Positions 1 through 7,429 of a stretch of 64,000 nucleotides of DNA are shown in pieces. Source of the DNA: JAAYBF01 sp963716445 (lineage in GTDB: Bacteria > Actinomycetota > Thermoleophilia > Solirubrobacterales > Thermoleophilaceae); assembly GCA_963716445.1 (NCBI GenBank), contig OY970313.1:682001-746000 (forward strand). The letters run 5' to 3'. Under the pieces are notes generated by a model. That model was given only the letters and a program-made list of their open reading frames with translations. It made no database searches and was not told the origin of the DNA. The position numbers were made by a program, and so were the translations under genes. Numbering within the stretch: position 1 is the first letter of the stretch; each line of letters starts with the position of its first letter.

Positions 1-688
1 CGCCGGTGCCGTTCTCGCCGAGCACGCCGACGCCGTGCGCCTCGTCGACCATCAGGCGGGCGCCGTGCTCGCGGCAGAGGCGGGCGATCTCCGGCAGCGG
101 CGCCAGGTCGCCCTCCATCGAGAAGACGCCGTCGACGACGACCAGCACGCCGCCGCCGTCGCCCGCCGCCCGGTCGAGCATCCGCTCGAGCTTGTCGAGC
201 CGGTTGTGGCGAAACGGCCGGATGCGGGCGCGCGACATCGAGACCGCGTCGAGGATCGAGGCGTGGTCGCCCGAATCGCAGATCACCGTGTCGTCGGGGC
301 CGAGCAGGGTCGCGATCGCGCCGACGTTCGCCAGATAGCCGGCGGTGAAGACGAGCGCGTCCTCGGTGCCCATCCAGTCGGCCAGCTCGCGCTCTAGCTC
401 GAGGTGCAGCGGCGTGGTGCCGTTCATGAAGCGCGAGCCGGTTAAGCCCGTCCCGTAGGCCTCGAGCGCGTCGCGGGCGGCCTGCTTGACCCGCTCGTCG
501 CCGGTCAGGCCGAGGTAGTTGTTCGAGCCGAGCGTGATCCGCTCGCGGCCCTCCATCAGCGCGACCGGGCCGGGCTCGGCCTCGACGACGCGGAAGTAGG
601 GCAGCAGGTCGTGCTCGCGCGCCGCGGCGAGCTGCTCGACCCGATCGTGCGTACGGGCCTTCTCGAAGAGGTCGGTGTCGATCGCCAT
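1..688 (-). CDS. Serine palmitoyltransferase / AONS-like alpha-oxoamine synthase (3' end missing)
   Basis: PLP-dependent alpha-oxoamine synthase, a family that condenses an acyl-CoA with an amino acid. The ATG is at 688 and the reading frame stays open to the left edge, giving about 229 residues. Visible family motifs are SNNYLGL near residue 55, the TGSR/NGT stretch, SGDHASI (PLP-stacking His), and VDEAHG (PLP-binding Asp) near the cut end. The Schiff-base lysine lies beyond the window. The ERDLLPYFR lead-in and the TGSRFMNGT segment resemble bacterial serine palmitoyltransferase more than BioF or KBL, but family members are hard to separate. It is divergent from a large GNAT gene only 18 bases away, a pairing that fits sphingoid-base synthesis (inference). 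Confidence 0.8.
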   Translation of the reverse strand, partial: MAIDTDLFEKARTHDRVEQLAAAREHDLLPYFRVVEAEPGPVALMEGRERITLGSNNYLGLTGDERVKQAARDALEAYGTGLTGSRFMNGTTPLHLELERELADWMGTEDALVFTAGYLANVGAIATLLGPDDTVICDSGDHASILDAVSMSRARIRPFRHNRLDKLERMLDRAAGDGGGVLVVVDGVFSMEGDLAPLPEIARLCREHGARLMVDEAHGVGVLGENGTG

Positions 689-692
689 TGAC

Positions 693-698
693 TAGGGT
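693..698 (+). promoter_or_regulatory. -10 box of a leaderless promoter for the GNAT gene
   Basis: TAGGGT lies 8 bases before the GTG at 707, so transcription would start at or next to the start codon. It sits between the two divergent start codons. Confidence 0.45.
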
Positions 699-706
699 GC
701 CGCGCC

Positions 707-1834
707 GTGGCCCTGGAGGTGAGTCCCGTGCGATCGCGGCGAGACCGGCGGGAGTTCGTCGAGCTGCCGTTCCGCCTCCATGCTAACGCCGAGCGGTGGA
801 TTCCCCCGCTGCGACTGCACCGCCGGATGTTCCTCAGCCCGCGCTTCAACCGATGGTTCGATCACGCCGATGCGGAGCTGTTCGTGGCCCGTCGCGACGG
901 GCGCGTGGTCGGGCGCGTCAGCGCGCAGATCGATCACAACTGCAACGCCTACCAGGGCAATGACTGGGGCATGTTCGGCTTCCTCGAGCTCGAGGACGAC
1001 GACGAGGTCCTGCGAGGCCTGCTCGACGCGGCCGCGGACTGGCTGCGCGAACGCGGTCGCGACCGCATGGTCGGCCCGATGGACTTCACGATGAACGACG
1101 AGGTCGGCGTGCTGATCGAGGGCTTCGACCGCGAGCCCTTCATCAATCAGTCGTGGCACCCGCCGTACTACCAGCGCCTGTGCGAGCGGCAGGGACTCGA
1201 CAAGGCGATCGACCTCTGGATGTGGGAGCTCCACATCGAGGGACGCTCGAACGTCCACCCGTCGATCGTCGAGATGGCGGAGAGGCTCGAGCCCGAGCAC
1301 GGCATCCGCATCCGCAAGATGTCCCGTCGCCATCTGCGTCGCGACCTCGACCTCTTCGGCGAGACCTACAACGAGGCGTGGAAGGACAACTGGGGCTTCA
1401 CGCCCTACACCAAGGAGGACCTCGACACTTACGCGAAGGACCTCCAGCTGGTCTTCGACCGCAACTGGTTCATGGTCGCCGAGAAGGCCGACACCGGCGA
1501 GACCGTCGGCATCGCGATCACGGTGCCCGACATCAACCAGGTGCTCAAGCGGATGAAGGGGCGGATCCTGCCCATCGGCTGGTGGCACTTCCTGCGCCGC
1601 CGCAGGATCGTGGACCGCGTCCGCGTCGGCTTCCTCGGCGTCAAGCCGGACTACCAGCACGCAGGCGTCGCCGCCGGCCTGTACATGGAGCATTTCGACA
1701 TGGCTGCGGCGACGCGCCAGACCTGGGGCGAGATGGGCTGGATCCTCGAGACCAACGAGGCGATGAACAGGGGCATGGAGGGGATGGGCGGCAAGGTCGT
1801 CAAGCGGTACCGAATCTACGAGCGGGCGCTGTAG
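707..1834 (+). CDS. Large GNAT-fold acyltransferase, possibly a bacterial ceramide synthase-type N-acyltransferase
   Basis: 375-residue protein of the GNAT superfamily (acyl-CoA-dependent N-acyltransferase). The N-terminal segment has the family signature of an aromatic-rich WIPPLRLHRR stretch near residue 30. A middle block FGFLELEDDDEV is followed by the DRMVGPMDFTMNDE and HPPYYQRLCE segments, and a C-terminal GNAT half holds VGFLGVKPDYQHAGVAAGLY, which reads as the acyl-CoA-binding beta4-alpha3 region. The GTG at 707 is preceded by a -10-like TAGGGT and no ribosome site, so translation is probably leaderless. It is divergent from a serine palmitoyltransferase-like gene. Bacterial ceramide synthases are reported to be GNAT-like, so a sphingolipid role is plausible but unproven. 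Confidence 0.7.
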   Translation: MALEVSPVRSRRDRREFVELPFRLHANAERWIPPLRLHRRMFLSPRFNRWFDHADAELFVARRDGRVVGRVSAQIDHNCNAYQGNDWGMFGFLELEDDDEVLRGLLDAAADWLRERGRDRMVGPMDFTMNDEVGVLIEGFDREPFINQSWHPPYYQRLCERQGLDKAIDLWMWELHIEGRSNVHPSIVEMAERLEPEHGIRIRKMSRRHLRRDLDLFGETYNEAWKDNWGFTPYTKEDLDTYAKDLQLVFDRNWFMVAEKADTGETVGIAITVPDINQVLKRMKGRILPIGWWHFLRRRRIVDRVRVGFLGVKPDYQHAGVAAGLYMEHFDMAAATRQTWGEMGWILETNEAMNRGMEGMGGKVVKRYRIYERAL

Positions 1835-1857
1835 CAACGGGCCGTCCGGCGGCTGGC

Positions 1858-1863
1858 TAGACT
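1858..1863 (+). promoter_or_regulatory. -10 box, probable leaderless promoter
   Basis: TAGACT stands 9 bases before the GTG at 1873, and there is no Shine-Dalgarno sequence between them. Confidence 0.4.
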
Positions 1864-1872
1864 CGACGGTCT

Positions 1873-2220
1873 GTGGCCGAGCTGGGCGACAGCCATGCGG
1901 ACGACGCCGGCATCGACGGCCAGCTGGTTCCGTCCGAGGACGAGCAGGTGAGCGACGCCCGGCCGCTGCCCGTCGTGGCCGAGGCGCGGCCGGCGACGCC
2001 CGTCGTCGCCGCGCGGGCCTCGCTGCCGACCACGGTGGCCGCGGCGAGCGGGGGATTCGTGCTCGGCGTGACGGCCTTCATGCTGCTGAGGGTCCTGCGG
2101 CGGCCCGGTGCCGCCGGCTCGGTGGCGCGGCGTAGGAAGCGCCTGATCGCGCGGCGGCGTGGGGTCGACATCGCGGCCTCGCGATCGTTCCTGGTCGACG
2201 TCCACATGCTGAAGCGCTGA
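1873..2220 (+). CDS. Small hypothetical protein with one membrane segment
   Basis: 115 residues, not recognised. The N-terminal half is acidic and proline/alanine rich. A hydrophobic stretch around residues 57-78 (TVAAASGGFVLGVTAFMLL) could span the membrane. It is followed by a very basic segment (RRRKRLIARRRG), suggesting a single-pass protein with a positively charged cytoplasmic tail. The start is GTG behind a -10-like TAGACT. The stop codon overlaps the possible CTG start of the downstream glycosylase reading frame, so the two may be co-transcribed. Function unknown. Confidence 0.5.
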   Translation: MAELGDSHADDAGIDGQLVPSEDEQVSDARPLPVVAEARPATPVVAARASLPTTVAAASGGFVLGVTAFMLLRVLRRPGAAGSVARRRKRLIARRRGVDIAASRSFLVDVHMLKR

Positions 2221-2315
2221 GCGCCCGCCCGCTAGCCGAGCTCGGGCCCGAGGCCTCGGTCGGCTCGCGGCCGGAGGTCGTCGAGGTCGACGCGCTGCCG
2301 GTCGGTCCCTACCGG

Positions 2316-3128
2316 ATGCCCGGGCGCGGCGTGGACGGCGTCCTGCGCACCCGCGACGGCCTGCTGGAGCGGCTGCTGCACGTCGAGGGCGAGCCCGTGA
2401 CCGTGCGGGCCTGGATAGCGGGTGGCGCCGTGCGCCTGCGTGGAGAGGCGGCGACGGAGGACGCGGCCGCCGCCGGGGTGGCGCGGATGCGCTTCGCGCT
2501 CGGGATCGACCACGACCTGCGTCCGTTCCAGCGCGCGTTCCGCCGCGATCCGCTGCTGGGCCCGGCGATCCGGCGCTTTCCCTGGCTGCGGCCGCGGCGA
2601 CGGCCACAGCCGTTCGAGGCGCTCGCCTGGGCCGTCTCCGAGCAGCTGATCGATGTCCAGCGGGCGTTCGCGATCCAGCGGGCGCTGGTCGCCCGTCACG
2701 GCCCGCGCAGCGCCTGCGGCAGGCTGCGCGACGTTCCGTCGGCGGCGGCGATGGCCCGGCTGGCCCCGGCGCAGCTCGACGCCTGCGGGCTTGCGCCGAA
2801 GCGGTCGATCGCGCTGATCCGCGCGGCGCGCGAGATCGCCAGCGGACGGGCCGACCTGGCGCTCCACGAGCCGACCTGGCGGCGGCTGCGGACGATCCGC
2901 AACATCGGGCCGTGGACGCTCGAGTGCCTCGCCTTCCTCGGCCAGGGCCGCGACGACCAGCTCCCGGCCGGGGACCTGGCGTTCGTCAAGCTCGTCGGCC
3001 GCCTCGCGGGCCTCGGCCGGCGCGCCAGCGAGGACGAGGTGCGCGCCTTCTTCGAGCCCTATGCGCCGTTCCAGGCGCTGGCCGGCCTCTACGCCCTGCA
3101 CGCGCCGCTCCCGGCGCCTCGGGGCTGA
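2316..3128 (+). CDS. AlkA-type DNA-3-methyladenine glycosylase
   Basis: HhH-GPD superfamily base-excision glycosylase that removes alkylated bases from DNA. The helix-hairpin-helix is seen as LRTIRNIGPWTLECLAF near residues 189-205. It is followed by the catalytic aspartate in LPAGDLAFVKLVG, about 20 residues later as in AlkA. The first ATG gives 270 residues. However, the frame remains open and conserved-looking upstream (…VVEVDALPVGPYR), typical of the AlkA N-terminal domain. No ATG, GTG or TTG is available there; only CTG codons at 2217 and 2295 are. The CTG at 2217 overlaps the preceding stop codon. The true start is therefore uncertain. Confidence 0.85.
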   Translation: MPGRGVDGVLRTRDGLLERLLHVEGEPVTVRAWIAGGAVRLRGEAATEDAAAAGVARMRFALGIDHDLRPFQRAFRRDPLLGPAIRRFPWLRPRRRPQPFEALAWAVSEQLIDVQRAFAIQRALVARHGPRSACGRLRDVPSAAAMARLAPAQLDACGLAPKRSIALIRAAREIASGRADLALHEPTWRRLRTIRNIGPWTLECLAFLGQGRDDQLPAGDLAFVKLVGRLAGLGRRASEDEVRAFFEPYAPFQALAGLYALHAPLPAPRG

Positions 3129-3138
3129 CGCCGGCGCC

Positions 3139-3144
3139 TACCAT
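3139..3144 (+). promoter_or_regulatory. -10 box for msrB
   Basis: TACCAT lies 29 bases before the msrB ATG. It would give a leader of about 22 bases containing the ribosome site AAGGAG at 3163-3168, an example of a leadered gene in a region where many look leaderless. Confidence 0.4.
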
Positions 3145-3173
3145 TGACGGGACCCCCGGAGCAAGGAGCCCCG

Positions 3174-3572
<399 letters not shown>

Positions 3573-3584
3573 TCCGACCCCCTC

Positions 3585-3669
3585 AGCGGAGGGCGCAGCC
3601 GGATCGGTCCCACGGCTCCGTAAGAAGTTAGCTGGGGCGAGATCCGGCGAGTACCGCAGCTACAGCTAC
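3585..3669. repeat. Structured dispersed repeat, copy A
   Basis: About 80 bp between the convergent msrB and lipoprotein genes. Arm 1 is GCCGGATC (3598-3605) and arm 2 is GATCCGGC (3641-3648); they are perfectly complementary and 43 bases apart. Flanking conserved blocks are AGCGGAGGGCGCAGCC before arm 1 and GAGTACCGCAGC after arm 2. Related copies lie at 37250/38309 (split by an IS), 47374 and 55522. Confidence 0.75.
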
Positions 3670-4598
3670 GGGCGCTTCCACAGGTCTGAGGGCTCGTTTA
3701 CGCCGAAGATCGCGCCGGCGAAGTCGAGCAGGCTCGAGAGGGGCTCGGGATCGGCCGGTGGCTCGACGTCGACCTCGACGTCGCCGACCTGCTCGAGCAG
3801 CAGCTCCCACTCGACCGTGCCGTCCTCGATCGCCGTGTCCTTGACGTCCTTCGGGACGACGAAGTCGAGCTTCGCGTACACGCGCCGCGGGTACCCGTCG
3901 TCGTCGACGTTGACCTCGACGTCGACGTCCTCGATCGCGTCGACGACCTTGTCGGTATTGGCGTCGTCGAGCTTCGGCAGCCCCTCGACGTCCTTGCGCG
4001 CGTTCTCCAAGCGCTCCGTGTCGACGATCGACAGCAGGTCCTCGAGCACCGCGCGCTTGTCGACCGTGCCGGTGACGACGCGAGTCGAGTCGCCGCCGAC
4101 GTCCTCGCCGTCGGAGACCTCGACGTCGGTCAGCCAGCCGTCGGGATCGATCCCCAGCTGCTTCAGGCTCGCGCCGGCGGGCGAGCCCTCGCCGTCGAGG
4201 CCGAGCCGGCCGAGCAGCTCGGGGTCGGCCTCGTAGGGCGTGCCCATGAACTCGACGAACACCCTTCCGTCGACGACCGTGAGCCGGGCCGGGAAGCTCT
4301 GACCGCCGGCGCGCAGCGTGACGTCCCAGTCGAGCGTCGGCAGCGCATCCGGGCCGTTGGCGACGACCGGCCCGCGGCCGGTCATGACGAGCCGGCTGCC
4401 GAGGATCGGGAACCCGGGAATGTTGGCGTCGGCGCTCAGCTGGACGTCGGCGCTGTCGATCTTCTTCGCGGCCGCCTCGTCGAGCAGCGTGCGCGGGTCG
4501 TCGCTGCCGCCGTCGTCGCCGCAACCGGCGGCGAAGGCGAGCGCGCAGACGGCGATCGCGAGCAGCGGCGACCGGAGGAGGGGGCGGCGCGTGCGCAT
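3666..4598 (-). CDS. LppX/LprAFG-like lipoprotein
   Basis: 310-residue predicted lipoprotein. The N-terminus is basic (MRTRRPLLRS), followed by a hydrophobic stretch and a lipobox LAFAAGC, with the lipidated cysteine near residue 25 and an acidic linker GDDGGSDD. The rest (ADVQLSADANIPG…, VDGRVFVEFMGTPYE, repeated VDVEVNVDDDG-type strands) looks like the beta-rich LppX_LprAFG fold. In mycobacteria, members of this fold carry lipids across the periplasm. That family call rests on pattern only, so the substrate is unknown. It may share a transcript with nothing; the neighbouring thiamin operon ends 34 bases upstream of its start. Confidence 0.75.
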   Translation of the reverse strand: MRTRRPLLRSPLLAIAVCALAFAAGCGDDGGSDDPRTLLDEAAAKKIDSADVQLSADANIPGFPILGSRLVMTGRGPVVANGPDALPTLDWDVTLRAGGQSFPARLTVVDGRVFVEFMGTPYEADPELLGRLGLDGEGSPAGASLKQLGIDPDGWLTDVEVSDGEDVGGDSTRVVTGTVDKRAVLEDLLSIVDTERLENARKDVEGLPKLDDANTDKVVDAIEDVDVEVNVDDDGYPRRVYAKLDFVVPKDVKDTAIEDGTVEWELLLEQVGDVEVDVEPPADPEPLSSLLDFAGAIFGVNEPSDLWKRP

Positions 4599-4632
4599 CA
4601 GCGCTGGTTATAGGGATTTCGAGCGCTTCGCG

Positions 4633-5646
4633 TCACAGTCCCTGGCCCGGGAGGAGCTCGTTGGTGAACGCCCCGCCGGCGTCCGGGATCCGCTCGAGCA
4701 GCCTGTTCTCGCGCATCCAGGCGGTGAACGCCTGCCACTCGCCGGGCGCCTGCCAGCCGAACGGACGGCCGTCCCGGGGCAGGAACAGCGGCAGCGTCAC
4801 GCGGACGACGGCGCGCTGGAGGCGCGGGTCGAGATCGCGATTGGCGTCGAGCAGCGCCTCGATGCCGCGATCGGGGTTGCGCGCGAGCTGGCGCGTCCCG
4901 CGCTCCAGCGCCGTGACGAAGGCGCGGATGTGGCCGCCGTCGCGCTCGAGCGCCGACTCGTTGGCGACCAGCACGAGCTCGTCGTAGGTCGGCAGGCCGG
5001 CCTGCTCCATCCGGACGATCCGCGGGTCCCGGCCCTTCAGCCGCAGCTCGGTCCCCTCGTAGTTCCAGAACGCTCCGAGCGTCGCGTCGACCCGTCCGGT
5101 GAGCAGGGCCGGGGTGAGGCTGAAGCCGACGTTGCGCTCCTTGACGCTGCTCGGGTCGACGCCCGCGTCGACCAGGATCGTGCGCAGGTAGGCCGACTGG
5201 TAGTCGATCCCCGCGGTGCCGACGGTCTTGCCCTCGAGGTCGCGCGGGCTGCGGATGCGGGCTTTCGGCAGCGACATGATCGAGGTCAGCGGCTTGCGCA
5301 CCAGCGCCGCGACCGACACGACGCGCAGGCCCTTGTCACGGGCGCGCAGGACCTCGGGCTCGTAGGAGACGGCGAGGTCGACGCGACCCGCGGCGACCTG
5401 CTTGATCGGCGCGGCCGGATCCGGCGGCTGGCGGATCGTCACGTCGAGGCCGGCGTCGCGGAAGTGCCCGCCGGCCTCGGCGGCGTAGATGCCGGCGTGG
5501 TCGGCGTTCGGGAAGTAGTCGAGCATCAGCGTGAGCGCGCGCGGCTCCCCTGGCTCGAGGACGTCCTCCTTCTCGCCGCAGCCGGCGCCGAGCGGCGCCA
5601 GCAGCAGCGTGGCGAGGAGGGCGAGCAGGGGGCGGTTCCGTCTCAT
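4633..5646 (-). CDS. thiY: ABC transporter substrate-binding lipoprotein, thiamin-precursor type (ThiY-like)
   Basis: 337-residue NMT1/THI5-like periplasmic binding protein. It has an N-terminal signal ending in GAGC (lipobox), then LMLDYFPNADHAGIYAAEAGGHF, the hallmark opening of this family. Later elements are the KTVGTAGIDYQSAYL region, FWNYEGTELR, and the C-terminal EWQAFTAWMRE. Family members bind formyl-aminopyrimidine/HMP or related compounds. The ATG at 5646 overlaps the permease stop by four bases (ATGA), and a GAAAGGAAA ribosome site lies upstream. Position at the end of a TPP-riboswitch operon supports a thiamin-precursor substrate. Confidence 0.88.
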   Translation of the reverse strand: MRRNRPLLALLATLLLAPLGAGCGEKEDVLEPGEPRALTLMLDYFPNADHAGIYAAEAGGHFRDAGLDVTIRQPPDPAAPIKQVAAGRVDLAVSYEPEVLRARDKGLRVVSVAALVRKPLTSIMSLPKARIRSPRDLEGKTVGTAGIDYQSAYLRTILVDAGVDPSSVKERNVGFSLTPALLTGRVDATLGAFWNYEGTELRLKGRDPRIVRMEQAGLPTYDELVLVANESALERDGGHIRAFVTALERGTRQLARNPDRGIEALLDANRDLDPRLQRAVVRVTLPLFLPRDGRPFGWQAPGEWQAFTAWMRENRLLERIPDAGGAFTNELLPGQGL

Positions 5647-6395
5647 ACGGTCGTTTCCTTTCGGTTCCAGGGACAGGCCAGCCGCTCGGCCAGCGACGCT
5701 AGCGCGAAGAGGGCGACGGCCATCAGGGTCAAGATCACGATTCCCGCATAGACCCGCGGGGTCTGGAGCTGGTTGTTTCCGAGCAGGACGAGCCGCCCGA
5801 GCCCCTCGTCGGCGCCGGCCCACTCGCCGAAGACGGCGCCGATCACCGACACGGTCGCCGCCACGCGCAATCCGGAGAAGAAGCTCGGCAGCGCGGCCGG
5901 AAGCTCGACGGCGCGCAGGGTTCGCAGCCGCGAGGCGCCGAAGGAGCGCATCAGCATGAGCTGCTCCCGGTCGACCCCGCGCAGGCCGTCGAGGACGTTG
6001 ACGGTGATCGGGAAGAAGCAGATCAGCGCGACGATCGCCAGCTTGGGCCCGATGCCGTAGTCGAACGCCAACACGAAGATCGGCGCCAGCACGACGATCG
6101 GAATCGCCTGGGAGCCGACGAGCAGGGGGTAGGCGGCGTCGCGCAGCGCGCGGCTGAGGTGCATGCCGACGGCGAATGCCGACCCGGCCACGACGGCGAT
6201 CGCCAGGCCGAGCAGCACCTCGCTGAGCGTCACCCAGGCGTTGTCCCAGAGCAGCGACCAGTCGTCCTCGAAGGCCTGGACGACCTCGCCCGGCGAGGCG
6301 AGCGTCAGATCGTCGACCGAGCTCAGCGAGGCCAGCCACGCCCAGGCGCCGACGAAGGCGCCGAGCAACAGCGCGCTGAGGAGCGCGCGCCTCAC
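5643..6395 (-). CDS. thiX: ABC transporter permease (ThiX-like)
   Basis: 250-residue BPD_transp_1-type inner-membrane permease with about six hydrophobic segments. The cytoplasmic EAA loop, which contacts the ATPase, is visible as LMLMRSFGASRLRTLRAVELPA near residues 147-168. The GTG start at 6395 overlaps the stop of a 15-codon reading frame that links it to the ATPase gene. The stop overlaps the thiY-like start by ATGA. With its neighbours it forms a three-gene importer. Confidence 0.9.
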   Translation of the reverse strand: MRRALLSALLLGAFVGAWAWLASLSSVDDLTLASPGEVVQAFEDDWSLLWDNAWVTLSEVLLGLAIAVVAGSAFAVGMHLSRALRDAAYPLLVGSQAIPIVVLAPIFVLAFDYGIGPKLAIVALICFFPITVNVLDGLRGVDREQLMLMRSFGASRLRTLRAVELPAALPSFFSGLRVAATVSVIGAVFGEWAGADEGLGRLVLLGNNQLQTPRVYAGIVILTLMAVALFALASLAERLACPWNRKETTV

Positions 6396-6439
6396 TCGGC
6401 AGCCCCCGGCCGGCGGCGCGGCGAGCGCCGAGCGGTCAT
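6392..6439 (-). other. Fifteen-codon linking reading frame between ATPase and permease genes
   Basis: An ATG at 6439 overlaps the ATPase stop (ATGA). The frame runs 15 codons and its TGA overlaps the permease GTG (GTGA). It could relay terminating ribosomes from one gene to the next across the 40-base gap. No protein function is claimed. Confidence 0.3.
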
Positions 6440-7257
6440 GACAGCGCCTCCATGGCCAGCCCGCGCAGCCGCGCGAGCTCCGGGTCGGTCACGGCCGCGC
6501 GGCGGTCGCGCGGGCGGGCGAGGGGAACGTCGAGCTCGGCGACCACCCGTCCGGGCCGCGGCGAGAGCACGGCGACGCGGTCCGCGAGGAACAGCGCCTC
6601 CTCGACGTCGTGGGTGACCAGCAGGACGGTGCGCGGCTCGGCCGCGAGGGCGTCGGCGAGCCACTGCTGCATCTCCGCGCGCGTGATCGCGTCGAGCGCC
6701 GCGAACGGCTCGTCGAGCAGCAGCACCGGCCGCCCGGGGAGCAGCGTGCGGATGAAGGCGACGCGCTGGCGCATCCCGCCGGAGAGCGCCGCCGGACGGG
6801 TGCGCTCGAAGTCGGCCAGGCCGAAGCGCTCGAAGTACGGCGCGGCGGCGGCACGGGCGTCCTGGCGGCGCGCGCCTCGGGCCTCGAGCGCGAGCGCGGC
6901 GTTGCCGAGCGCGTCGCGCCAGGGCAGTAGCAGATCGCGCTGTGGCATCAGCGTGCACGCGGCGATGCGGGAGTCGGCCGCGGTCGCCTCCGAGCCTTCG
7001 CGCTGCGCGCCGGCGATCGTCACCGAGCCGGCGTCGGGCTCCTGCAGGCCCGCGACGAGCTCGAGCAGCGTCGACTTGCCGCACCCCGAGGGCCCGACCA
7101 CGCCCAGCACCTCGCCCGAGCACACCTCCAGGTCGAGGCCCTCGAGCGCCACGACGGTCGCACCGCGCCGAGCGCGGTAGCGCCGCGCGACGCCCTTCAG
7201 CGTCACGCGGGTGCTCTCTACGGAGGCTGGCTCCATCGCTGGAGCCCCGGCCTTCAT
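6436..7257 (-). CDS. thiZ: ABC transporter ATPase (ThiZ-like)
   Basis: About 273 residues, the energising subunit of the importer. It shows Walker A GPSGCGKST, signature LSGGMRQRV, Walker B VLLLDEPFAALD and H-loop LLVTHDVEEAL. The ATG at 7257 follows GGGAG from the 3' end of the TPP riboswitch; a second candidate ATG is at 7236. An in-frame ATG at 7284 lies inside the riboswitch core and is not a plausible start. Regulation is expected at ribosome access or termination when thiamin pyrophosphate binds the leader. Confidence 0.9.
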   Translation of the reverse strand: MKAGAPAMEPASVESTRVTLKGVARRYRARRGATVVALEGLDLEVCSGEVLGVVGPSGCGKSTLLELVAGLQEPDAGSVTIAGAQREGSEATAADSRIAACTLMPQRDLLLPWRDALGNAALALEARGARRQDARAAAAPYFERFGLADFERTRPAALSGGMRQRVAFIRTLLPGRPVLLLDEPFAALDAITRAEMQQWLADALAAEPRTVLLVTHDVEEALFLADRVAVLSPRPGRVVAELDVPLARPRDRRAAVTDPELARLRGLAMEALS

Positions 7258-7267
7258 CCGGAAGCTC

Positions 7268-7366
7268 ACTCCCTTCGCGGGCATTACCCCGACAGGTTCG
7301 GAGGGTCAGCGCCGGGTGCAAGCCGCAGAGGCGCTATCTCAGCCCGCTACCCGCGAGCCCCCCTGG
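7268..7366 (-). ncRNA. TPP riboswitch (THI element)
   Basis: Read on the minus strand, the leader contains the conserved THI-box pieces in order. These are GCGGGCTGAGA (CTGAGA at 7342-7337), CTGACCC, GAACCTG (7299-7293), and GGGGTAATGCC followed by GCGAAGGGAG (to about 7268). The spacing and sequence match the thiamin-pyrophosphate aptamer very well. It lies directly upstream of the ThiZ/X/Y-like transporter, and its 3' end supplies the ribosome-binding GGGAG, so ligand binding probably hides that site. Confidence 0.95.
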
Positions 7367-7429
7367 CATTTCGAGGGACTGTACCGAGCGGCGCCGCATC
7401 GAATCGGCGACGCACGACTCGGGGGCGGC

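Noticed and set aside
7282..7284. ATG as ATPase-gene start
   Set aside because: It is the TAATGCC core of the TPP aptamer; starts at 7257 or 7236 fit better.
7340..7366. GGGGGGCTCGCGG in the riboswitch as a third copy of the rnr repeat
   Set aside because: Similarity is limited to a GC-rich stem of 13 bases and the rest of the 36-mer is absent.
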